A stretch of DNA of 64,000 bases. Origin: Nocardioides zhouii (lineage in GTDB: Bacteria > Actinomycetota > Actinomycetes > Propionibacteriales > Nocardioidaceae). This document shows positions 16,121 to 27,016 of the stretch, one piece after another (the stretch's first letter is position 1; each line of letters opens with the position of its first letter). A program made the translations under genes and the position numbers. The stretch lies in contig NZ_SDWV01000006.1 in the NCBI RefSeq assembly GCF_004137345.1, positions 1-64,000 of the forward strand, written 5' to 3'. The notes beneath the pieces are model-generated. The model had not been told where the DNA came from. It saw nothing but the letters and a program-made list of their open reading frames with translations, and searched no databases.

Positions 16121-17266
16121 ATGAGCACGATGTCCGAGGTAGGCGACCGCATCCGGGCTGCAATGCCGTTTGGCATGAATCAGCGGCAGCTTGCAGACCG
16201 GGCAGGCATGACGCCGGACGCACTATCGCGCGCGCTCAACGGACAGCGGGGCCTGTCGCCACTCGAAGTTGCCAAAATCGCTAAAACTCTGGGCGCGGAC
16301 ACTCATTGGCTCATTACAGGCGCCCCCGACCCGTTTGCTATCACCGTCGCCGCCCGGCACGCCTGGGACATTGGTCGCCGTGAGCGGCACAACCCAGGAA
16401 AACAGGATGACCAATCGCTGCTTGACCGGGTCGTCGGGCTATATCGCGCCGCGTTCCCTCAGGGGCCTACCCCATCAGCCGTACTTCCGAGTGCCCCTAC
16501 TGACACGCGGGAGCAGTTAGGGCCTGAGTTCGTTCGCGACTTTGCAGATAAAGTCGAGCAGCGATTGAACATCGATGTCATCCGAATCCCAGGGCTAAAG
16601 ACTGATTACTCTCTTCGCGTGGGCGAACGGGGAGTGATCGTGCTTGCCACCCAAGCGAGTTGGTTCCGAAGTAACTGGTCCCTCGCACACGAACTGGGCC
16701 ACCTCGCCCTTGGCCACCATTCAACTTACAACGATTCGGCCCGGCGTGTTCAGTCGGACGAGAAGGCTGCTGACGCGTTCGCGGCCCAACTGCTGATCTC
16801 CCAGCACGACATCGATGAGGTCGGGAGTGCCGAGACGGAGGGCGCAGTCGCCCGAGCGGTCTGGAGGCTTGGCATCTCGACCGAAGCCATGCGGAACCGC
16901 TTGGCCAGTGCACGGATGCAGCCCAACCCCGCAGTCACCGAAGCTCTTCGAACTTCAACCCCCCGACTGCTACGTGCAAATGCGCTCGACCTCACGGACG
17001 CAGGTGGTGGCACCGATCAGGTAGCCGCGCGCGAGCAAGCGGCTTCAGCCCGGCGATTCCCTCTCGCACTCCTATCGGCGCTTCAAACCCAGACCGAGCT
17101 TGGTGCAGCCTCACCCGCGCATCTGTCTTGGGCTCTAGATGTGCCCATAGATGATATCGAGTTCCCCGAGCCGGACGAGGACGCTGCTGGGTACGAGCGC
17201 ATGGTGGCGGAGCGGCCCAGCGCAAGCCGTTGGCGGTCACTGATCACTGGTGCGGCACAGATTTAG
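16121..17266 (+). CDS. Fused XRE-family HTH and ImmA/IrrE metallopeptidase, inserted within DISARM
   Basis: The 381-residue product has an N-terminal XRE helix-turn-helix (residues 10-62, QRQLADRAGMTPDALSRALN). A COG2856-type zinc peptidase follows, with HELGH at 190-194 and the third ligand Glu in DEKAADAFAAQLL (about 214). Proteins of this type cleave repressors after DNA damage (ImmA, IrrE) or regulate CBASS as the CapP/CapH pair. Here both functions are in one chain, which could repress and self-cleave. It is transcribed divergently from drmA and convergently with drmMI, between two DISARM gene blocks, so a role in controlling DISARM is a reasonable inference. Confidence 0.85.
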   Translation: MSTMSEVGDRIRAAMPFGMNQRQLADRAGMTPDALSRALNGQRGLSPLEVAKIAKTLGADTHWLITGAPDPFAITVAARHAWDIGRRERHNPGKQDDQSLLDRVVGLYRAAFPQGPTPSAVLPSAPTDTREQLGPEFVRDFADKVEQRLNIDVIRIPGLKTDYSLRVGERGVIVLATQASWFRSNWSLAHELGHLALGHHSTYNDSARRVQSDEKAADAFAAQLLISQHDIDEVGSAETEGAVARAVWRLGISTEAMRNRLASARMQPNPAVTEALRTSTPRLLRANALDLTDAGGGTDQVAAREQAASARRFPLALLSALQTQTELGAASPAHLSWALDVPIDDIEFPEPDEDAAGYERMVAERPSASRWRSLITGAAQI

Positions 17267-17796
17267 TGACCGACCTTGATCCCGAGTGGCGGCCCCTCAC
17301 CACCCGGAAAGAAGCGCGCGTGCTTGAAAGCTTCACGTGCACCGATGACCACCCGCGCACCCCCGGTGGCCGCAAACTCCCACATGATCGACGGTGGGAA
17401 TGGGAGGCGCAGCGCCACCTGCGGCAGACATCCCAGCTGCTTCAGGAGGGGGACCTCCTTTTGGCCGGCCTACGCAGCAGCGAGGTCGTCGCCGCGGCTC
17501 ACCTGCAGTTCGATCCCACCAACGAAGTCCTCCAGCTATTTGTTGCTGCAGCTGGTGTAGCCCTGGCCGGCCGCAGGCAAGGCGGCAACTTGGCGGACCA
17601 AATGCTTGCCGCAATCCTCGCGGAGGGGCTCCATCGCGCAACCGGGCTTCGCTGTGCAAACCTGGTCCTGACCGGCAAAATTCACACTCGTAATACCCCA
17701 AGTCAGCTGATGGTTCAGCGGGCAGGATGGGAGCCGTACGACGCGCCGAGCAGCGACTACCAAGCATGGGGGCTGATCGTCCCGCTCTCCACCTAA
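17266..17796 (+). CDS. GNAT-like protein coupled to the HTH-ImmA gene
   Basis: GTG 17266 overlaps the last base of the preceding TAG (TAGTG) and is in frame, which makes it the best start and gives 176 residues; ATG 17230 is the alternative. The fold looks like an N-acetyltransferase: LLAGLRSSEVVAAAHLQFD, then the acetyl-CoA loop-like GRRQGGNLADQMLAAIL, and a GNAT-like end (NTPSQLMVQRAGWEPYD). The substrate is unknown. The coupling suggests it works with the HTH-peptidase, perhaps as its cleavage or acetylation partner, or as the toxic half of an addiction pair; these are hypotheses. Confidence 0.6.
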   Translation: MTDLDPEWRPLTTRKEARVLESFTCTDDHPRTPGGRKLPHDRRWEWEAQRHLRQTSQLLQEGDLLLAGLRSSEVVAAAHLQFDPTNEVLQLFVAAAGVALAGRRQGGNLADQMLAAILAEGLHRATGLRCANLVLTGKIHTRNTPSQLMVQRAGWEPYDAPSSDYQAWGLIVPLST

Positions 17797-17820
17797 CCGT
17801 TGCGTCGTGTCGCCGTCGTA

Positions 17821-20800
17821 CTAAGGCCGGTCAGAGATTCGCGCGAAGAGGCCGAGCTGACTGTCGTCCGACGGAGCGGAGATGTTGCCCGCCCGCCCAC
17901 CCCGCGGCGCGCTCTCGGCAGCAGCGCGTTTGTGGTTTTCCTCCAGAAGGCGATCCAAAATCTCGATCCGCGTGGCGGGATCGAGCGTCCAACGCTCCAT
18001 CTGCCGGTAGGTGTGAAAGCCGTGGTCGAGGCTGACGTCGGACCAGCCATATGCATCCATCACCGCATTATCGAGTTCCGCGTGGATCGCACGAATTCTC
18101 CTTACGTCCGGGTCAAGCGCGTCGGCGATGTGCGGCGAATTGACTAGGTTGTAGAGCTTGGTTAGGCCGAGATCGCGTCGCAGCATGATCTCCCTACGTT
18201 CGCCATCGAGTAGGGATCCGACGCTCTTAAGGCGTTCGGTTGCGGTTGGCCTCGGGAAGGTCTCGAACACATCCGCCGGGGTGTAACGCGGGTCTGAGCG
18301 AAGCCCAGATCCGAACTTGATCGCCCACATCTGGTGGATGCTCGACGACAGGACCGCCTGCTCCACAAAATCGTCAGTAGCAAAGACCGCGAGAGAGTCG
18401 CTAAAGACCTGAGATGTTGCTACGCGCACCGGCATGACTGTCTTGCTCACTCGGGTGATCACGAGTGCCTCTTGGAGACCTTGCAACGCCCGCCGGAGAC
18501 CGGGAGCGTTCTCGCCGTACTGCCACCACCGATCGCGCCGAGCAACTCGATTGTTGGTCGCTCGAACGGGTCGCACCAGCTTCTCGACTCTCGCGAACGG
18601 CGCTGCGTAGGATCCTGCCCGTTCTTCACTCCAGTCATCGAAGTCGATGATCCAGCGCGAAGGCGAGAACGAGGGACTCGAGTTGAGGTCCTCACCGTTG
18701 AGGTACGGCCGGATTACGTCGCGATTATTCTCATCTGCACGAAGGTATCCGTCTGCATCCTCCGGCGTGAGGACGAACCCCATACCGTCCACCTTGCAGC
18801 CATAAAAGGACAGCTCTCGATTTTCGGCCAGCCTGAGCGGCGTTCCCTTCACTCGGCCCTCGGGCTCGAGCAACGACGAGATGCGGCCAACGGGTGCGCC
18901 GTCGCTGAAGCGAGGGATGTCTTGATCGATCGGTGCCCATGTGCCCCACATCGCCGCGAATTCCAGCGTCACAGTGGATGCTGGCCAGGGGCGACTTTGG
19001 ATAGCTCGGGTGACCTCGAACCCCTCGGCTGTAAGTCGATCGAGACTCACCTCTCTGGTGTCGCCTTGGGCAAGGGTGTTCGTGGCGATCAGTCCGAGCG
19101 TGCCTACCTTTGGCCGGATCAGGTGTGCCGCTCGAAGCACGAAGTAGGCGACCATGTCGGCATTGCCTGAAACCCCGGCGACCTGACTCGACAGCCACTC
19201 TCTAACATTCGGTCCCACGGCCCCCGAGATCTTCGAACCTCCGTGAAATGGGGGATTCCCGATCACCGCGTCGAACCCGCCATGGTCAACCATCACATCT
19301 GGTGCTTCAAGCATCCAATGGAGCGGCTGCCAGCGTTCATAATCGGTCGGCACAGTGGGAGTGAGTCCCGCGTCAGTTAGAGACGCGAGTAGTGAGGAGT
19401 CACGGGCTCCATGGTCGGGGTACGCGGCTTTGACCGCGATCCGGAGGCTTTCGTACGCCTCATCGAGGCCCCGACCCGGCTTGCCCCCCAACGGCAGCCC
19501 AGCCGCAATAACGCCGTCAGCGATCCGTCGAAGGTCCGCAGTAGTGGTCCGGAGTTGCGCCAACTGGCGCCGCTTCGCGGCGCTCGATCGGGCCGGGTCA
19601 GCATCATCGACCGGGGAGGCTAGGTCGCGCCGCAAGTCGACGGCTTTGCGAACGATGCCGTCAATATCGACGTCATACTGATAGTAGTGCTCGATCTCCG
19701 TCGACCGAGATGGGTTGATGTGAAGCTTGCGGATTTGATCCAGGCTCGTGAGGCCAAGCAGCGAGTTTCCGAGCAACACTTTGTCGTCGACGAAGGAAAA
19801 TGGCATGTCTCGGTCGAGCGAGACGAGCCAGAGCGAGAGCTTGCACATTTCGACGGCCATGTCGTTGATATCCGCGCCGTAGAGGCAATTGGCGACGACC
19901 TGGCGGACGGCCCGGGTATGGAGATCCTTCCGGGCAACGTTGGCCGGGTCTTCAGCGATCCAAGCTTCGACCACTCGGTCGGCGAGGTAACGAGCTGAGG
20001 CAACAAGGAAGGCACCCGAGCCGCAGGCAATGTCTGCGACCTTGAGGTCGAGCAACTCATCCGATGACCTGAGCACCCATCGATCTTCTTCGGCGGTCTG
20101 GTGCGGCCCCGGCGAGTAGCAGAGCGGCTGCAGCGCATGAAGAACGACGTCTTCGGCCAGTGACTTCGGCGTGTAATGGGCACCCGCGTTTTTCCTGGAT
20201 GGCGTCTCCTTAACCATCAGTCCGCCAGGCAGGACGACGAAGGGTCGTTTGCGAAGGTCGAGTCGAACTAGGTTGAGCCACGGGCGGACCCGATCCCTTA
20301 GGAGCGGGTCGTCGCCCACGGCTTGGGTGAGGGCACTCACGGCGCTTGGATCGACATCGGCAGTGATCGCCTTGGCGAGGGCAGAAGCAGACCCTGCCTT
20401 TGCAGACGGTTGATTCCCCTCGACCCAAGCACGGATCGCAACGGCGAACTCTCTGGGGTTGGCATTGGCCTCGGCGAGTTCCTCGAGCTTGGCAAGCGGG
20501 ATCTCTGGCTCGACGCCGGCAGTGCCCCTGAGTCCGACGTAAGCCAGGTCCACCTTGCTGGCGGTGTAGCCGAGCAGACCTTCGTAGATGTAACCGATCT
20601 GCTCGACGTCGATGTCGCGGAAGGAGATGCGCCGGGCCTCGCCTTTGATGTCGGCGATCTGCACTGATCGAAGAACGTGCAGCATTACGCGGTCCGGGAC
20701 CGAGACCGCGAGGGTGCCCTGCTCGTTCACCGCGGTCAGAAAATGAAACCGTTCGGGGTCGAATAGGGAACCGCCGTAGGCCGGCATCCGCAGGCTCTCG

Positions 20801-21909
20801 AAAGACGCCCCGCTGAACAACGCTTGGCTGGTGGCCAGAAGTCGATGCCAGGTCAAGGACGTGGAGTCGAGGGCCTCTTCGCTCTCCTCAGTCTCGCGCG
20901 CGATCAGACGGTCGAACTCTCGAGCGATTCCATAGCCCTGGTCGAAAAGCTCGCCCGAGGGAAGGAGCCCACGTTCCTCGGCGAACAGGAGGAACACCAC
21001 GCGCATCATCACGGTGACGGCCGCTTCATAGGCGTCGTGTGTTCGGACCGGCAGCGGGTCCGGCATGCCGCGTCGATGCGCGTCGGCAGCAGACTCAGAA
21101 AACGACTGGATGAGCAGCTCCACTGCGCTGCGGACCTGCGCCCCAAGTGCTTCGGTGATTTCCTCGGCTGCTGCGACGGATTCCTCGAAGAGAACGGGGA
21201 GACGCTCTGCCGGGTCACCGCCGATGACGTGCTGACGGCCGATCAAGGCAAGGAATGCGTCCCGGGTCCGGGGCTCCTCGATCCAGGTAAGAGCATCGAC
21301 GGTGCCCGAGGCCGCCATGGCGCCCTCGCGGACGCAGACCAGCCCCCACCAGCGTCCGTCGGTGACGATTCCGAGCTGGACCTTGTTCTCGCGCAGAAGC
21401 GCCTCGGTGCGGTCGACGGGCGTTGCTGCCCAGAGGTCGTTAGGCGTCTGGCGCAAGGAGTCGGTGGGGTCGACGACATGCACGAGCGCTCCAATCCCGT
21501 CGACACCATTCAGAATCGCATGAGCGGTGACGGTGACAGCGCGGTTGGGCGACTGGGCTTGGAAGCCCGGCGCCTCGCCCCATGACAATGACTCGTCCCA
21601 CCCGGCGACATCCCTCAAGACGGTCTCGACCCACTTGTCGCGGGCGACTCGGTAGGAGTCGAGAACGGCGTCGTTGTCAGGGGTGCGGTCGAACCTTTCC
21701 CAGGCCGCCTCGAAGTCCTTTCGGGCGTCGACGAGTGCGGACTTCCGGCCGTCGCTGAGAGCGGGCATGCCCTGCGGCCAGACCCGCTTGAGAGGCGGAA
21801 TCGCCAGGAACGGGCCCTCGGTGTCGACAAGTTCGAGCCAGGCGCGATGCAATTCAGTCACGCTCGGAGCGTTGGTTCCGATCCGTCCTCGGGTGTCTAA
21901 GCGGCCCAT
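17821..21909 (-). CDS. drmMI: DISARM class 1 adenine methyltransferase DrmMI
   Basis: The 1362-residue product has an amino-methyltransferase core: SAM motif DIACGSGAFLVASARYL (about residue 623) and catalytic NPPF in VIGNPPFHGGSKISG (about 885). A specificity-like C-terminal region follows. N6-adenine methylation of host DNA is the expected modification in class 1 DISARM (drmD plus drmMI). The long N-terminus resembles other BREX/DISARM-type methylases. The start is ATG 21909, overlapping the drmD stop as TGATG; ATG 21921 is in frame but less likely. It ends 24 bases from the convergent GNAT-like gene. Confidence 0.9.
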   Translation of the reverse strand: MGRLDTRGRIGTNAPSVTELHRAWLELVDTEGPFLAIPPLKRVWPQGMPALSDGRKSALVDARKDFEAAWERFDRTPDNDAVLDSYRVARDKWVETVLRDVAGWDESLSWGEAPGFQAQSPNRAVTVTAHAILNGVDGIGALVHVVDPTDSLRQTPNDLWAATPVDRTEALLRENKVQLGIVTDGRWWGLVCVREGAMAASGTVDALTWIEEPRTRDAFLALIGRQHVIGGDPAERLPVLFEESVAAAEEITEALGAQVRSAVELLIQSFSESAADAHRRGMPDPLPVRTHDAYEAAVTVMMRVVFLLFAEERGLLPSGELFDQGYGIAREFDRLIARETEESEEALDSTSLTWHRLLATSQALFSGASFESLRMPAYGGSLFDPERFHFLTAVNEQGTLAVSVPDRVMLHVLRSVQIADIKGEARRISFRDIDVEQIGYIYEGLLGYTASKVDLAYVGLRGTAGVEPEIPLAKLEELAEANANPREFAVAIRAWVEGNQPSAKAGSASALAKAITADVDPSAVSALTQAVGDDPLLRDRVRPWLNLVRLDLRKRPFVVLPGGLMVKETPSRKNAGAHYTPKSLAEDVVLHALQPLCYSPGPHQTAEEDRWVLRSSDELLDLKVADIACGSGAFLVASARYLADRVVEAWIAEDPANVARKDLHTRAVRQVVANCLYGADINDMAVEMCKLSLWLVSLDRDMPFSFVDDKVLLGNSLLGLTSLDQIRKLHINPSRSTEIEHYYQYDVDIDGIVRKAVDLRRDLASPVDDADPARSSAAKRRQLAQLRTTTADLRRIADGVIAAGLPLGGKPGRGLDEAYESLRIAVKAAYPDHGARDSSLLASLTDAGLTPTVPTDYERWQPLHWMLEAPDVMVDHGGFDAVIGNPPFHGGSKISGAVGPNVREWLSSQVAGVSGNADMVAYFVLRAAHLIRPKVGTLGLIATNTLAQGDTREVSLDRLTAEGFEVTRAIQSRPWPASTVTLEFAAMWGTWAPIDQDIPRFSDGAPVGRISSLLEPEGRVKGTPLRLAENRELSFYGCKVDGMGFVLTPEDADGYLRADENNRDVIRPYLNGEDLNSSPSFSPSRWIIDFDDWSEERAGSYAAPFARVEKLVRPVRATNNRVARRDRWWQYGENAPGLRRALQGLQEALVITRVSKTVMPVRVATSQVFSDSLAVFATDDFVEQAVLSSSIHQMWAIKFGSGLRSDPRYTPADVFETFPRPTATERLKSVGSLLDGERREIMLRRDLGLTKLYNLVNSPHIADALDPDVRRIRAIHAELDNAVMDAYGWSDVSLDHGFHTYRQMERWTLDPATRIEILDRLLEENHKRAAAESAPRGGRAGNISAPSDDSQLGLFARISDRP

Positions 21910-24900
21910 CACTCGACCCACCCTTCGGCGTCATCGCGGGTTAGCGCGAAAACGACCGCTGCGGCGGTGGCGTGTGGCTTTACGTCGGCGTAGCGGTCCG
22001 TAATGGCGGCAATCTCGCGTGCTTCCTCATCGTCGAGCTCCTCGAGGCGGCGGGTCATCGCCTCAACGTCGCGCCTCCATTGGCGCTGCTGGTCCGGGTC
22101 GGCGAACAGCTGGCCTTGGGCTTCGTCCTCGGCGGCATTGAGCGCTGCCAGAGAGTCGCGGAGGTTGGTGCGGAAGGCCGTGAAGATCTCGTGGGCTCGT
22201 TGCGTATCGGCGTCCTGCCGCTTGGCGAGCTGTTCCAGAACCAGGCCATGGCGGCGATCGGCACGGGCCCGCATCGACTCTTCCAGGCGCACACGAAGTG
22301 GCGCGTTAGGCACGTTCCAAAGGTCGCACAGCTGGTCGCGGACCTGCGGCTGGGCGAGGGCCAATCCCTCACGATCGAGGGCCTTATCGAGGGCTTCCTC
22401 GGCCTTCTCCTCGGCCATGGCCCGGCGGCCCTTCACACGGACACCGGCGAGGAATACCTCTTCATGGAGTCGAATACCCCCTCGCCCAACGAGAACCATG
22501 CGGGTGACGGCCGCTACGAAGGACTCCTCCAAGTCGTCGACCACGACGGCGGTCACGCGGCTCAACGGAGAGTCCACGCTCCACAGAGAGCGGCGCAACA
22601 GCCGCTGTGCCTTCTGCACAATCGGGTGACCAAGGTGAACGTAAACGAGGTCGTCACGCCCCTCGGCTGCGCTGGCGTCGAACGTGATTGGCCGCTGCAC
22701 GCCGGGGTTGAGACGAGTGTCGAGACCTCGCACGGTGTCGTGCCAACCCGAGGTCAGGGTCGGCAGCTCGAACACCTCGGCGTCCGTGTCCTGGGCGAAC
22801 TCGTGGTTCGGCACCAGCAGGGACTGATGGTTGATTCGCAGGGCGGTGTCGACCACGCGGCGCAAGTTGGCCGGATCGAGGTGCATCTCGGTGCGCGACG
22901 CGTCGTACCCCTGCTCCAGCTGGGTCAGCCGGCTGTTCAATTCCATTCCGCCGGCCAGGGCGGCGTTGATGACCTCGTTGGTGTCGACGCCCTTTGACTT
23001 CACCCTCCCAGGGGTGCGACGGGCGAAGTGTGTCTGGATCTCCTCGCCGACAACCTGGTTGGCGGAGCCAAGGTCGTACTCAACCTGGGCGATCTTGCGT
23101 GCAATGCGCGACATGAAGTCGACATCGGCGGCGTAGGTCGATGCCCCGGCCGCCGGGACGAAGTGGAAGATCTGAGGCTCATCAGTCTGACCGTAGCGAT
23201 CGATGCGCCCGATCCGTTGCTCCAATCGAGACGGGTTGAAGGGGATGTCGAAGTTCACCAGCCGGTGGCAGTGGGTCTGGAGGTCGATGCCCTCGCCCGC
23301 AGCGTCAGTAGCGAGCAGGACGCGGACGGGCTCCAGGGCTGGGTCGGCTGTGAACTGCGAGCGAATGTACTCGCGGTCCTCGGGCTTGGTCGAGCCCTGG
23401 ATCACAGCAAGGCGCTCTTCGACGTAGCCGCGTTGGCGTATTACGCGGGTCAGCCAGTCGACGGTGTGGGCGTACTCCGTGAAGATCACGACGCGCTCGT
23501 TGGACCAGTTCCTGCCGTCCGGGCGACATACTGCATCGAGGAAGTCCATCAGACGGTCGAGGCGGGAGTCTGCGCGACTCTCGTAACTCAGACCCCACTC
23601 CATGAGTGATTCAAGCTGGCCGGGCTCGGCCGCGACCAAGGGATCGGAGCCCTTGGACTCGCGCAGTCGTTCTCCCTCATCCTGGTCCCATAGGCCCTCT
23701 TCCTCGTCGGCCTGGCCTTCACCGAAGACGTCGTCGTAGTCGTCGTCCGACAAGCCACGCCCAGCCTTGGAGGACAGGTAGTGGCTCAGAGTCATGCCGA
23801 ACGCGAACGGACTGGACAGGAAACGCTTCTTTAGGAGCATGGTCACGATGTCGCCTGTCGGCTTGGTGCCGTTCTGCTTCGCACTCTTGATGACGATGTC
23901 ATCCAGTAACGAGAACGACTCCTGCTCGGCGTCCGATGGGGTGAAGCCGAGTGCGCTGACGGTGCGCTTCTTGAAGCCCTTGCCAGGTAGGTCGGTCTTG
24001 AGGCGACGGACCGTCACGTCCTTGAGCGCCTTGGAATCCAGGAGCGCTCCACGGGAGAACCGGCGAGGATCGATCATTTCCATCAGCGCGGTGAACGACT
24101 CGGGGTGGCCGTTGTGCGGGGTCGCGCTCAGGAACAGGCGGTGCTCGCACTTGTCGGCCAGTTGCCTCACGGCCACAGTCCGCTGAGTGTCCACGGCGTA
24201 CCCACGTACCGCCCCGGCGGCTGAAGGGCTGGACGGAGCGACATGGTGCGCCTCGTCAACCACCAGAACGTCGAAGGCGAACCGCTTACCGGTCTTCGGG
24301 TTGGTGGCCTGCGCGTAGACGTCGCGCAGCAGCCGCTGAGCGCGCACCTGCGGCAACCACGCCATGCTCACGATCACACGCGGGAACAGCTGGAACGGGT
24401 TGGCGTGAAGACCGTGGGTCCGGCGAACCTGTGCCATCAGCTCGCTGTTGACGATCGTGAAGTCCAGACCGAACTTCTCCCGCATCTCGTCCTGCCACTT
24501 TAGTGCGAGGCTCGGCGGACAGACGACCACTGCAGTGCGGGCCCGATGCCTCAGGAACAGCTCCTGGATCACCAGTCCAGCCTCAATGGTCTTGCCGAGG
24601 CCCACGTCGTCGGCGAGCAAGAGGTTGGTGCGAGGGGCACCGAGGGCGCGACGAAGGGGCTCGAGCTGGTACGCCTCGACGTTCACGCCTGACCAGAACG
24701 GGGCTTGATAGCGGTTCGGGTCGGCCGATGTAACAGCTCCCCAGCGCATCGCGTCCACGAAGCCAGCAAGTGTCGTCGGGTCGTCGAACGCCTCGGCATA
24801 GATGACGTCCGGGAGGCCCTGAGGCGGAGAAACGGTGTGCCCAACCTCCAGCTCCCAGACCACGGAGAGCTGCTCACCGAGTCGGTCCTCGTCGAGCGAC

Positions 24901-25106
24901 TGGAGGTCGACGACGTGCGAGAGCTGTGCCGAGGACTCGTCGGCCGGGCTGCGTGGCAGGCCTTGAGGCTGCACGTTAGCGACGGCCCACGTAGAACCGC
25001 GAGCCTCGACCACTTGACCGGGCTCTGGCAGCGTGGGCAAGCCCCTCTTCGTGCTGTTCGAACGGTCATCAACGATCGTGCTGTCCCCGGTCACAATGAC
25101 GGACAC
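21909..25106 (-). CDS. drmD: DISARM SNF2-like helicase DrmD
   Basis: This 1065-residue SNF2/SF2 ATPase has Walker A in LLLADDVGLGKTIEAG (166-173), DEAH at 284-287 and SATPHNGHPESF as motif III. A helicase C-terminal domain ends with VNFDIPFNPSRLEQRIGRID. DrmD defines class 1 DISARM. The start is GTG 25106, with GGGGGA 9 bases upstream. It is the first gene of the island's right end, 99 bases from the guaA stop, and is coupled to drmMI by TGATG. Confidence 0.92.
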   Translation of the reverse strand: MSVIVTGDSTIVDDRSNSTKRGLPTLPEPGQVVEARGSTWAVANVQPQGLPRSPADESSAQLSHVVDLQSLDEDRLGEQLSVVWELEVGHTVSPPQGLPDVIYAEAFDDPTTLAGFVDAMRWGAVTSADPNRYQAPFWSGVNVEAYQLEPLRRALGAPRTNLLLADDVGLGKTIEAGLVIQELFLRHRARTAVVVCPPSLALKWQDEMREKFGLDFTIVNSELMAQVRRTHGLHANPFQLFPRVIVSMAWLPQVRAQRLLRDVYAQATNPKTGKRFAFDVLVVDEAHHVAPSSPSAAGAVRGYAVDTQRTVAVRQLADKCEHRLFLSATPHNGHPESFTALMEMIDPRRFSRGALLDSKALKDVTVRRLKTDLPGKGFKKRTVSALGFTPSDAEQESFSLLDDIVIKSAKQNGTKPTGDIVTMLLKKRFLSSPFAFGMTLSHYLSSKAGRGLSDDDYDDVFGEGQADEEEGLWDQDEGERLRESKGSDPLVAAEPGQLESLMEWGLSYESRADSRLDRLMDFLDAVCRPDGRNWSNERVVIFTEYAHTVDWLTRVIRQRGYVEERLAVIQGSTKPEDREYIRSQFTADPALEPVRVLLATDAAGEGIDLQTHCHRLVNFDIPFNPSRLEQRIGRIDRYGQTDEPQIFHFVPAAGASTYAADVDFMSRIARKIAQVEYDLGSANQVVGEEIQTHFARRTPGRVKSKGVDTNEVINAALAGGMELNSRLTQLEQGYDASRTEMHLDPANLRRVVDTALRINHQSLLVPNHEFAQDTDAEVFELPTLTSGWHDTVRGLDTRLNPGVQRPITFDASAAEGRDDLVYVHLGHPIVQKAQRLLRRSLWSVDSPLSRVTAVVVDDLEESFVAAVTRMVLVGRGGIRLHEEVFLAGVRVKGRRAMAEEKAEEALDKALDREGLALAQPQVRDQLCDLWNVPNAPLRVRLEESMRARADRRHGLVLEQLAKRQDADTQRAHEIFTAFRTNLRDSLAALNAAEDEAQGQLFADPDQQRQWRRDVEAMTRRLEELDDEEAREIAAITDRYADVKPHATAAAVVFALTRDDAEGWVE

Positions 25107-25203
25107 TATCGATGATCCCCCGCCTCTATCCGGATTCGGAGTAACCTAGACGCTCAACAACCTCGCCGATGGCGGCCGCAGAAACCGCAGGTCAGAATGC
25201 GCG

Positions 25204-26783
<1,580 letters not shown>

Positions 26784-26821
26784 GCGCGGAGTCTATCGAC
26801 GGCGCTGCCCCGAAATCGTCC

Positions 26822-26858
26822 CAGGGCCCGATCGGGGAGGGAGGGTGACCGGGCCCTG
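26822..26858. other. Inverted repeat upstream of guaA
   Basis: CAGGGCCCG (26822-26830) and CGGGCCCTG (26850-26858) form a perfect 9-bp stem around a G-rich 19-base loop, 39 bases upstream of the guaA GTG. It could be a leader hairpin of guaA or a terminator for the GMC oxidoreductase gene (ends at 27017). Nothing else is seen in 26784-27016. Confidence 0.35.
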
Positions 26859-27016
26859 AGACTTGTGTCCCCGCCACTGAACGTCCAGTGCCGAGAGCGA
26901 GGGATCCGGCCCTTGGGAGGGAGCATGACTTGCCGGAGCCCTCACACAGGCCAACGACCTCTCGCGGGGGTGGTTACGGGCGGGACGAAAGTAAATCGAC
27001 GAGCGAGGCGAGCCGG

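Noticed and set aside
16006..16176. N-terminal extension of DrmA to 16176
   Set aside because: It would overlap the HTH-ImmA gene and its promoter, and the added residues are low-complexity; GTG 16005 precedes the first family-like sequence.
19354..19364. AGTGGGAGTGA, an 11-base match to the guaA att core inside drmMI
   Set aside because: It lies within coding sequence, shows no further similarity and no boundary of gene content, so it is likely chance.
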